This document shows positions 53,930-61,673 of a stretch of 64,000 nt of DNA, one piece after another. The translations under genes were made by a program, and so were the position numbers. The stretch covers positions 53,674 through 117,673 of the forward strand of contig CAKPKF010000003.1 of the NCBI GenBank assembly GCA_934167175.1, read 5' to 3'. Source of the stretch: an uncultured Clostridia bacterium. GTDB taxonomy: Bacteria; Bacillota; Clostridia; TANB77; CAG-508. Positions within the stretch are counted from its first letter, which is position 1; every line of letters begins with the position of its first letter. The notes beneath the pieces are model-generated. The model was given only the letters and a program-made list of their open reading frames with translations. It was not told the origin of the DNA and searched no databases.

Positions 53930-56167
53930 TTAACTCCTTTCACTTTTATCTTTTTCTTTAGTTAATTTCTCTATTTCTTTGTTAGCATATTTTATTTCAC
54001 TTGTCGTTAATTTATTTTCATTATCAAATTTAGCTATACTTTGTGAAGTTATTTTGTCTTTATTTTTAATTTTTTTCTCTTTTGTATTTCTATTTATAAT
54101 GTTTAAAAATTTTTCTTTCAGTATTGGCAAATTTGGCAATTCCAATTCTTCCAATTCATTATTATCTCTTAAGAAAAATTCACCTGTTTTTGTAAGCTCC
54201 GGTAACTTTATTCTTTTCAACTGTTTATTTTCAGCCATGAACCAATTTCCAACTTGTTTTAATTTTGGTAATTCTAGTTGTTCTATTCCTTCATTGTTCA
54301 TTAAAAAACTTTCTCTTGTTTCTTCTAATTTTGGTAACTTTAGTTGTTTTAACTCTTTATTTTTATATAAAAAGTTACTTCCAACTTGTTCTAGACTTGG
54401 CAATTCTAATTGTCTCAATTTTTTATTTTCATACAAAAAGTAGCTTTCTACTTTTTTTAAGTTTGGCAATTCTAGTTGTTCTAGTTCTTCATTGTCCATC
54501 AAGAAGCTGTCTCCTATTTCCATTAAATTTAACAACTTTAATTGTTTTAATTTTTGATTTCTACATAAAAAATCATCTTGCACTTGTTTCAGATTTGGTA
54601 GTTCTACTTTTTCTATTCTTTCATTCTTAAATAAAAAACTTCCTCCCGCTTCTGTTAAATTTGGTAATTCTAATTTTTTCAATTCTTTGTTTCCATATAA
54701 AAAACAATTTCCTGTTTGTTTTAAATTCGGCAAATTCAATTGTGTTAATTTTTCATTTTCATTTAAAAAATCTTCTTTTGTTTCTACTAAATTCGGCAAT
54801 TTTAATTGTTCTATCCATTTATTGCTATATAAAAAACAACTTCCTGCTTTTTTTAAATTTGGTAATTCTAACTTAGTTAATTTATTGTTCTTAAATAGAA
54901 AACAATCTCCTGTTTTTACTAAACTTGGTAATTTTAAATGTGTTAGCTCCTCATTGTTAGATAAAAACCACTTTTCTACTTGTAATACATTAGGCAATTC
55001 AAGATATTTTAATTCTTTATTATTTCTAAGAAAATAATCTCCTATTTTGGTTAAGTTTGGTAACTCTAGTTTCTTTAACATTTTATTACACCATAAGAAA
55101 TTATCTCCTATATTAACTATATTTTTATTTTCATATTTCACAATTTGGTTATTTTTATCAATTCCAATTGATACTGGTTCTTCAACATCTTGCAAATATA
55201 TTTTGATTGTTCTATTTATATCTTCATCCTTAGATTTAACTACTTCTATTTTTTCTATTTTTTGTAGACCATCAATAAATGAATCTCTTACCGAAGTCGT
55301 TATTCGTTTATCTTTTTTATCTAAATAAAAATAATCAATTAACAATCCTTCCTCCGGTTTTCCAACTTCTGTTACTTCTCCTCCCTGTTTTATAACTATA
55401 TTACCTGGGCAATAATAATTTCCATCTATCTCCATATTATATTTGTAATACTTTCCATCATTTGCTACCACATAACCATTCATCTCAAACTCTTCTATAT
55501 TTTCGCTATTTAATTCTAAATTATATTTTTGCTTTAATAATGTTTTAAAACTATTAGTTAATCCTGGAGTTATTCTATCTAAATCGTTTCCATATGTTGC
55601 ATCTGGGTTGTTAACTCTATGGTTATATCTGTTTTTTATTGATACTGTACATTTTCCTTGTTTATTAAACTGTATTCCCATAACAGATGTTCCATATTCA
55701 TCTTCTCTCTTTGGAACCGTAAACTTTTCTCTTTTTATATCTTCTACATCATTTTTTACTGCCCAAAACACAACACATTTATCTAATCTTCCACCTCTAA
55801 ATGTACATAACTCTTCATTTTCTTTATAATATTTCTTAAATCCTTGTATTTCTTCTTCTGTTAAACATTCAGTTAAATTATAACCAGCCTCTTCTAAAAG
55901 CTCATACGGTGTTTTCTCTATTACAATTCTCTTTTCTGAATCTTCTACATCGACTTTACTGTATATATAATTTTTAAATTCTTCCTCTAATTTTTCATTT
56001 TCAATATCTTCATATAAAGTTTTACTATTTCTAGAAAACGATGAAGATAATATTTCATATAATCTTCCTTCTTGCTCTAGTAGTGTCGGAAAAAGACTCC
56101 TACACAATTTCATGAAATTTTCTCCATATGCTTTTTTTATTTTTTTCAGTTCTTTTGACTCAGACAT
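53930..56167 (-). CDS. Leucine-rich repeat protein, paralogue 2 (745 residues)
   Basis: Same architecture as its neighbours: shared N-terminal domain (KKAYGENFMKLCRSLFPT, CVVFWAVKNDVEDIKREKF, SIKNRYNHRVNNPDATYGND), then about 16 repeats of 23 residues built on L-x-x-L-x-L-P-N-L-x-x-x-x-x-x-F-L-x-x-N. A short basic Lys/Glu tail ends the protein. GGATGGGAG precedes the ATG. Without a recognisable export signal. The repeat part is more regular (ELPNLK in most repeats) than in paralogue 1, which suggests repeat homogenisation. Confidence 0.8.
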   Translation of the reverse strand: MSESKELKKIKKAYGENFMKLCRSLFPTLLEQEGRLYEILSSSFSRNSKTLYEDIENEKLEEEFKNYIYSKVDVEDSEKRIVIEKTPYELLEEAGYNLTECLTEEEIQGFKKYYKENEELCTFRGGRLDKCVVFWAVKNDVEDIKREKFTVPKREDEYGTSVMGIQFNKQGKCTVSIKNRYNHRVNNPDATYGNDLDRITPGLTNSFKTLLKQKYNLELNSENIEEFEMNGYVVANDGKYYKYNMEIDGNYYCPGNIVIKQGGEVTEVGKPEEGLLIDYFYLDKKDKRITTSVRDSFIDGLQKIEKIEVVKSKDEDINRTIKIYLQDVEEPVSIGIDKNNQIVKYENKNIVNIGDNFLWCNKMLKKLELPNLTKIGDYFLRNNKELKYLELPNVLQVEKWFLSNNEELTHLKLPSLVKTGDCFLFKNNKLTKLELPNLKKAGSCFLYSNKWIEQLKLPNLVETKEDFLNENEKLTQLNLPNLKQTGNCFLYGNKELKKLELPNLTEAGGSFLFKNERIEKVELPNLKQVQDDFLCRNQKLKQLKLLNLMEIGDSFLMDNEELEQLELPNLKKVESYFLYENKKLRQLELPSLEQVGSNFLYKNKELKQLKLPKLEETRESFLMNNEGIEQLELPKLKQVGNWFMAENKQLKRIKLPELTKTGEFFLRDNNELEELELPNLPILKEKFLNIINRNTKEKKIKNKDKITSQSIAKFDNENKLTTSEIKYANKEIEKLTKEKDKSERS

Positions 56168-56303
56168 ATTTTTCTCCCATCCATAAACTATTCAAATATA
56201 ATTAAGCACATTTTTCTAGTCACTTTATTTATTATTCTAATAGAATTATACTAAAAGTTAATTTTATTTACAAGGAATTTTATAAAAATCAAAATCTATA
56301 TAA

Positions 56304-58667
56304 TTATTCTGATTTTTCAACATTATTATCTTTATCATTTTGTAATATGTCTTCTTCTATTATTTTTTTAGCTGAATTTATCTCTGTCGTTGTTAACTCA
56401 CTTTTTTTATCTAATTTCGAGATATTTTTTAATTTTAACATTTTTTTATTCCAAGCTATTCTCTCAGAAAATTTTTCTCTTATTTCTTCATCCATAGGTG
56501 CATATAATTCTATTAATTTTATATTATCTTCTAAAAAACCTATTCCTGCCTTTTTTAAATTAGGAACTTTTAATTTTGTTAATTGCTGATTTTTACTTAA
56601 AAAAGCCATCCCAACTTCTTTTAATTTTGGCAAATCTAATTGAGTTAATTCTTTATTTTCATATAAAAACGACCATCCAACTTGTTCCAAATTCGGAGCA
56701 TTAAATTCTTTTAGTTTTTCATTACTATATAAAAAACTATCTCCTACATTCTCTATACTTAATAATTCTAGTTTTTGTAATTCTTTGTTACTTTTCAAAA
56801 ATTCATTCTGCACTATCTTCAAATTTGGCAATTCTGCTTCTTTTAGTTTAATATTTTCGTATAAAAATCTATTCTCTATTTGCTCTAAACTTGGTAATTT
56901 TAACTTTGTCAATTCTTTATTATCGTTCAAAAAATAATTTTGAATTTTCTCTACTTTTGGCAAATTTATTTCATTAATTTTTTGATTATTATACAAAAAA
57001 TAATCTTCTATTCTTTTTGCATTTTGCAATTCCAATTTCGTTAAATTTTGATTACTGTATAAAAAATAATTTTTTATATCTTCTAATTTAGGTAATTCTA
57101 TTTCATCAATAATTTCGTTATTGCTCAAGAAATTACTTCCTACATTTTTTAACATTGGTGCTTTTATGCTAGTTAATTTCTGGTTTTTACATAAAAAATT
57201 GTCCCCTACCTGTTTCAAATTTGGTAAATTTAACTCATTTATTTTTTTATTATTATATAAAAAGTTTTTTTCAGTTTGTTCTAATTCTGGTAAATCTAGT
57301 CTAGTTATTTCTTTATTGTTATATAGGAAGCCAACACCTGCTTGTTTCAAACTCGGTGCATCAACTTTTTCTATTTTTTCATTATCATATAAAAAATAAC
57401 TTTCAGTTTTCTCTAATTTTGGTAAATTTATTTCCTTTAATTTTTTATTATTACATAAAAATCTAGTTTCTACTTTTTCTAAACTTGGTAAAATTATCTT
57501 TTCTAAACACTCATTATTATACAAAAAATTTTTTTCTGCATACTTTAAGTTTGATAATTCTAAGTTTGTTAAACTTTTATTCTTGTGTAAAAAATTATCT
57601 CCTATTCTCCTTACTTCTTTATTTTCGTAACTTGTAATCTGGTTATTTTTGTCTATCTCTATTACTATTGGACTTTCTTGTTCTTTTTGTATTGTTATTA
57701 TCCTTGATCCTTTTTTGTCTCCTTTTTCCGCTTGTATTCTTGCATCTGATAAATCTTTAAACGCATCTGCAAAACTATCATTGACTTTCGGATCATATTT
57801 TTTTAATGTTTTATTCTTAGTGTCCAATACAAAACAATCTATCAGTATTTCGCTTTCTGGATTTTCTAATTTACATGCTTTCCCGTTTTCTATAATTACA
57901 TTACCTGGACAATAATATATGCCATTAAGTTCAAAATTATATTTATAATACTTTCCATCATTTGCAACAATGTATCCTGGTATTTCAAATTTTTCAACAT
58001 CTTTATTATTTAATTCTAATCCATATTCTTGTTTTAATAATTTTGAAAAACTATTTGTTAAACCTGCTGCTATTCTATTTAAATCATTTCCAAAAGTTGC
58101 ATCTGGATTTTCTACTGTATGATTATACCTATTTTTTATTGATACTGTGCACATTTCTCCTTTTGTAAACTGTATACTAACAACAGAAGTACCATATTCA
58201 TCATCTCTTTCTGGCTCTTTAAAATTTTCTCTTTTTATATCTTCTGCATTATTTTTTACTGCAAAGAAAACAATACATCTATCTAATCTTCCACCTCTAA
58301 ATGTACATAATTTTTCTTCTGGTATATACCATTTTTTAAATTCTTGTATTTCCTCTTCTGTTTTACATTCGGTTAATTCATAGCCTACATCATTTAAAAT
58401 TTCATATGGCTCCTTTTCTGCTATTGAATCATCATTCATTTTCTCTATATAGAATTGGTTATATACATATGCTTTAAAACGTTCTTTTAAATTATTATTT
58501 GTTATATCTTCATACAATGTTTTTGAATTTTTTGAAAATGATGCTAATAGTATTTTTTCTAATTTACCTTTCTCTTCTAATATTGTTGGAAAAAGTTCTC
58601 TACATAATTTCATGAAATTTTCCCCATATATTTTTTTTATTTTTTTAAGTTCCTTTAGTTCAGCCAT
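56304..58667 (-). CDS. Leucine-rich repeat protein, paralogue 3 (787 residues)
   Basis: The most upstream of the three. The start is the ATG at 58667 (MAELKELKKIKKIYG) since AAGGGAGGC precedes it; the frame is open to 58688. N-terminal shared domain (CIVFFAVKNNAEDIKRENF, YGTSVVSIQFTKGEM, SIKNRYNHTVENPDATFGND), then about 17 repeats of 23 residues (NLPNLKQVGDNFLCKNQKL type) and an acidic C-terminal end. As in its paralogues the shared domain contains an invariant G-T-S-V, SIKNRYNH and DATYGN/DATFGN, which look like functional residues rather than structural ones. No named family known to me. Confidence 0.8.
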   Translation of the reverse strand: MAELKELKKIKKIYGENFMKLCRELFPTILEEKGKLEKILLASFSKNSKTLYEDITNNNLKERFKAYVYNQFYIEKMNDDSIAEKEPYEILNDVGYELTECKTEEEIQEFKKWYIPEEKLCTFRGGRLDRCIVFFAVKNNAEDIKRENFKEPERDDEYGTSVVSIQFTKGEMCTVSIKNRYNHTVENPDATFGNDLNRIAAGLTNSFSKLLKQEYGLELNNKDVEKFEIPGYIVANDGKYYKYNFELNGIYYCPGNVIIENGKACKLENPESEILIDCFVLDTKNKTLKKYDPKVNDSFADAFKDLSDARIQAEKGDKKGSRIITIQKEQESPIVIEIDKNNQITSYENKEVRRIGDNFLHKNKSLTNLELSNLKYAEKNFLYNNECLEKIILPSLEKVETRFLCNNKKLKEINLPKLEKTESYFLYDNEKIEKVDAPSLKQAGVGFLYNNKEITRLDLPELEQTEKNFLYNNKKINELNLPNLKQVGDNFLCKNQKLTSIKAPMLKNVGSNFLSNNEIIDEIELPKLEDIKNYFLYSNQNLTKLELQNAKRIEDYFLYNNQKINEINLPKVEKIQNYFLNDNKELTKLKLPSLEQIENRFLYENIKLKEAELPNLKIVQNEFLKSNKELQKLELLSIENVGDSFLYSNEKLKEFNAPNLEQVGWSFLYENKELTQLDLPKLKEVGMAFLSKNQQLTKLKVPNLKKAGIGFLEDNIKLIELYAPMDEEIREKFSERIAWNKKMLKLKNISKLDKKSELTTTEINSAKKIIEEDILQNDKDNNVEKSE

Positions 58668-58748
58668 TTTATGCCTCCCTTTATTCATCTTTACACCACT
58701 TAAATTATACTTTAAAATTATTTTGTTTACAAGATTTTTGCATTATAA

Positions 58749-58798
58749 AAAAGAATCAGCATAAATTTAAGTATACTTAAATTTATGCTGATTCTTTT
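58749..58798. repeat. 50-bp perfect palindrome
   Basis: Bases 58749-58773 and 58774-58798 are exact reverse complements over 25 positions with no loop, centred on GTATAC. It covers the last codons and stop of the decayed DUF2207 gene. It may act as a bidirectional terminator, a protein-binding site or the trace of an excised element. Confidence 0.9.
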
Positions 58799-59459
58799 AA
58801 TTTTGAAATCCTTATTTTTTTTGAATTTATTATTCCCAATGTTTTTTCTTCATATTCTTCTATTTTTAGATATCCCTTGTTTGCTAAATATATTAACAAT
58901 GATACAATATCTTTTTTATCCGAATATCCTTTATATATAAATCCTAACTCTGCACTATTCAATTTATCTGGTGGATAAAATTCCACTGTTTCAACAGCAA
59001 TATCATCTTTACCATATTTTCTCCATAATGCATATGCAGTAATAACAAATATAACAGAAATAAACATTTCTATTAATGCTATTAGATCAAAATTATTATT
59101 AGTTCCTGTAAAATATCCTTCTGGTAAAGTAAGTCTTACTGTCAATGCTTTTCCATTGCCCAATTTTTCTTTAACTGCTCCTTTAATAGTCTTTCCAGTA
59201 ACTTGATAATTTAATTATTTATTTCTCTTGCTAGTCCACTTGAAAAGCCTAATTTTGATTCATCAAATGTTTTTGGCATTGTTATAGTAAATGTTACATT
59301 ATTAATACCGGTGTATTATTTTCATTAACTATCATATTAACATCATAAGATTCTATTTCATACCCTCCAGCACTACTTATTGCTAATGTTCGGTTTGGAA
59401 TATAAAAAACTAATCCTACAATAAAAATAATTATACTTAGCGCTATCTTTTTTTTTCAT
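58783..59459 (-). pseudogene. Decayed DUF2207 membrane protein gene
   Basis: Fragments of a DUF2207 protein. A signal peptide (ALSIIIFIVGLVFYIPNRTLA) is out of phase with its ATG at 59459 by one A in a nine-A run (59447-59455). After ENN a large internal part of the domain is missing and the frame changes into INNVTFTITMPKTFDE; another shift follows at about 59210. The last frame (58783-59163) encodes GKALTVRLTLPEGYFTGTNN, a membrane helix, WRKYGKDD, TVEFYPPDKLNSAELGFIYK and the wing DIVSLLIYLANKGYLKIEEY, then stops within a 50-bp palindrome, well short of normal DUF2207 length. Multiple independent lesions make it a true pseudogene, unlike the single-codon shifts in recD2 and at 50081. Confidence 0.85.
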
Positions 59460-59634
59460 ATTTTTTCCCCTTTATACTTTTTCTTTTGTTTTTCATTTTA
59501 CATTCTAATGATTCATATTAAACATTTTATGCTAAATTTATTTATATAAAAAAATATTACTATATAAATAAAATTTTGCAAGATTTTATTTATTAATTAA
59601 AAATATATATTAATTCCATTGATAATTTACAAAA

Positions 59635-59662
59635 AAATACTAGAACATAAATTCTAGTATTT
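59635..59662 (-). terminator. Terminator of the tRNA operon
   Basis: An 11-bp perfect stem (59635-59645 with 59652-59662), six-base loop, T-run on the minus strand, five bases after tRNA-Phe. Confidence 0.85.
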
Positions 59663-59666
59663 AGTA

Positions 59667-59742
59667 TGGTGGCTTCACCTGGAATCGAACCAGGGACACA
59701 GGGATTTTCAGTCCCTTGCTCTACCGACTGAGCTATAAAGCC
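59667..59742 (-). tRNA. tRNA-Phe (GAA)
   Basis: 76 bases with encoded CCA. Acceptor GGCTTTA pairs with the 3' side, D-arm GCTC..GAGC, anticodon loop CTGAAAA with GAA, T-loop GGTTCGATTC. Third gene of a three-tRNA transcript. Confidence 0.97.
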
Positions 59743-59786
59743 TTATATAAAAAAAGAGAGTTGAACTCTTTTCTATTTTTTGTTTT

Positions 59787-59863
59787 TGGCGACCCGGAAC
59801 GGGCTCGAACCGTCGACCTCTAGCGTGACAGGCTAGCGTTCTAACCAACTGAACTACCGGGCC
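59787..59863 (-). tRNA. tRNA-Asp (GTC)
   Basis: 77 bases with encoded CCA. Acceptor GGCCCGG, anticodon loop CTGTCAC with GTC, T-loop GGTTCGAGCC, discriminator G as is usual for tRNA-Asp. Confidence 0.97.
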
Positions 59864-59871
59864 AAAATAAA

Positions 59872-59947
59872 TGGTGGGAACAATAGGGCTCGAACCTATG
59901 ACCCCCTGCTTGTAAGGCAGATGCTCTCCCAGCTGAGCTATGCTCCC
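59872..59947 (-). tRNA. tRNA-Val (TAC)
   Basis: 76 bases with encoded CCA. Acceptor GGGAGCA with TGTTCCC, anticodon loop CTTACAA with TAC, T-loop GGTTCGAGCC. First gene of the operon. Confidence 0.97.
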
Positions 59948-59967
59948 ATGTCCTTTCGACATGACTA

Positions 59968-59996
59968 AGTATACTAGATTTGTAATTATATGTCAA
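59968..59996 (-). promoter_or_regulatory. Promoter of the tRNA operon
   Basis: On the minus strand TTGACA (59996-59991), a 17-base spacer ending CTAG, and TATACT (59973-59968), about 20 bases before tRNA-Val. The -10 context equals that of the rpmF promoter. Confidence 0.9.
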
Positions 59997-60303
59997 TACT
60001 TTTTTTAAATTTTTTTATTTTTTTCTAACTTTTTTATTTTTTACTTATCTTTTCAATTTGATTATTTTATACTTTTCCCTACTCTTTCAATAATTTTCGT
60101 TGTTTACTTTTATTTTTAATATCAATAAAAAATAATTAAATTTTTTGTTCGATTTTTTATAAATTTTAGATTGTGTTAATTTTTTTGATTTTACTATACT
60201 CTATTTAACCACTTAAATGTAATAAAATATATTAACTTATGTTTTTTCATGAATAAAAATAGAAACATAAATTAAAATATATTTTATGTTTCTATTTTTA
60301 TTT
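59997..60303. other. AT-rich spacer between tRNA operon and nrnA
   Basis: Apart from the nrnA terminator at 60252-60302 I see nothing in this stretch. In most Firmicutes truB follows nrnA (or rbfA) here; no trace of it is visible. Confidence 0.5.
60252..60302 (-). terminator. Terminator after nrnA
   Basis: A 20-bp perfect stem (60252-60271 with 60283-60302) with an 11-base loop, directly after the nrnA stop. Confidence 0.88.
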
Positions 60304-61251
60304 TTATATTCTAGCTTTTAATTCTGTTAAGATTTTTTGTTTAACTTGTTCTAGTGTGCCATTAATCGTACAACCAGCTGCTCTTAAATGACCTCCACCG
60401 CCAAACATAAAACAAACATCTGCTACATCAACATATTCGTTTGACCTTAATGATACTTTATATCCTTTTTCCGCTTCTCTTATAAATATGGAAACCTCTA
60501 CCCCTTCTATATCTCTACCTATTTCTACTAGTCCTTCGTGGTCTCCATGTTGAGTTCCAATTCTTTCTTCATCTTCTTTTGTTATGTATGTATATGAAAT
60601 TTTTTCATTTTCTAAAAATTCCATTCTTTCCATAGCTAATTTTGTTAACTCAAAATTAGTTTTTGTTTTTGTTTGTAATACTTTTCTATATATTTCAGAT
60701 ATATTTATGCCTTTACTTAAAATCCATGATGCAAACTCAAATGTTTCTGTTGTTACTCCAGAATATCTAAATCCACCTGTATCTGTTATAATACCAGCTA
60801 TTAAGCATGTTCCTATTTCTTTAGTTATATCTATATTAAAATATTCTAACATGGCTATTAAAATTTGTGCACATGCTGGTGCAACAGGATCTACATAGTT
60901 ATAGTCTCCAAACATTTTATTTTTCCCATGATGGTCTATAACGATTTTTACTTTAGCATCTTCAAAATACTTTACAAATCCATTTAATCTTTGAATATCT
61001 GAACAATCTAAAGCTATTGCTAAATCATATACTTCCTCATCACTTTCTTTTTTTATGTTTTCTGTATCTGGCAAAAAATCAAATATTTTTGGAAATTCAG
61101 GTATTATTACATCCACATTTTTATCTAATTGTTTTAGTGCTAAACTCAATCCTAAACTGCTACCAATAGCATCGCCATCTGGGTTTTCATGAGTTAATAT
61201 AACTATTTTATTTGCTTTTTTTATTTCTTCTAATATATTATCTAAAGTCAT
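60304..61251 (-). CDS. nrnA: Bifunctional oligoribonuclease/PAP phosphatase
   Basis: A 315-residue DHH/DHHA1 phosphoesterase that degrades nanoRNAs and removes the 3'-phosphate of pAp. Motifs: ILTHENPDGDAIGSSLGL, LAIALDCSD, IVIDHHGKNKMFGDYNYVDP (the DHH triad), GIITDTGGFRYSGVT, and the C-terminal DHHA1 substrate loop FGGGGHLRAAGCTI. AAAGGATAATT precedes the ATG. It follows rbfA by 21 bases in the usual infB-rbfA-nrnA order. Confidence 0.96.
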   Translation of the reverse strand: MTLDNILEEIKKANKIVILTHENPDGDAIGSSLGLSLALKQLDKNVDVIIPEFPKIFDFLPDTENIKKESDEEVYDLAIALDCSDIQRLNGFVKYFEDAKVKIVIDHHGKNKMFGDYNYVDPVAPACAQILIAMLEYFNIDITKEIGTCLIAGIITDTGGFRYSGVTTETFEFASWILSKGINISEIYRKVLQTKTKTNFELTKLAMERMEFLENEKISYTYITKEDEERIGTQHGDHEGLVEIGRDIEGVEVSIFIREAEKGYKVSLRSNEYVDVADVCFMFGGGGHLRAAGCTINGTLEQVKQKILTELKARI

Positions 61252-61272
61252 AATAATTATCCTTTCTAGAGA

Positions 61273-61650
61273 TTAAATATCTTCTTTATCTTCTGGCTTT
61301 ACATCTTTAATTATGTCTTTTAAAATGCTATCTATTTTAGCTCCATATTCTATTGAATCATCTAGAACAAACACTATTTCTGGTGTTGTTCTAAGATTTA
61401 TACTTTTAGCAACTTCTGATCTTACAAAACCAGCTGATTTTTTTAATCCCGCTAATGTGTTTTTTAAATTTTTAGAATTTAATATACTTACATATACCTT
61501 AGCCAATTTTAAATCTGTTGTAACTTTAACTTTTGTTACACTAATCATTCCTGTTATATTAGGATTTTTTAATTTAAAACTAATTATATTACTAATTTCT
61601 TTTTTTAATTCTTCATCAATTCTATTAAACCTGTTGTTGTTTCTTTGCAT
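61273..61650 (-). CDS. rbfA: Ribosome-binding factor A
   Basis: A 125-residue KH-fold 30S maturation factor. Typical are RFNRIDEELKKEISNII, ITGMISVTKVKVTTDLKLAKVYVSI and LRTTPEIVFVLDDSIEYGAKID. The start at 61650 has GAAAGGAC about 13 bases upstream, somewhat long. It lies 23 bases after infB. Confidence 0.95.
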   Translation of the reverse strand: MQRNNNRFNRIDEELKKEISNIISFKLKNPNITGMISVTKVKVTTDLKLAKVYVSILNSKNLKNTLAGLKKSAGFVRSEVAKSINLRTTPEIVFVLDDSIEYGAKIDSILKDIIKDVKPEDKEDI

Positions 61651-61673
61651 ATAAGTTTATCAGTCCTTTCTTC

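Noticed and set aside
51300..58000. Regularly spaced DNA repeats resembling a CRISPR or minisatellite array
   Set aside because: Spacing of about 69 bases equals the 23-residue leucine-rich repeat; units vary at synonymous and surface positions and stay in frame.
59440..59459. Frameshift at the start of the DUF2207 remnant as a fourth case of the CGG pattern
   Set aside because: It lies in a nine-A run with no CGG, and the gene has further lesions and a deletion, so it is ordinary decay.
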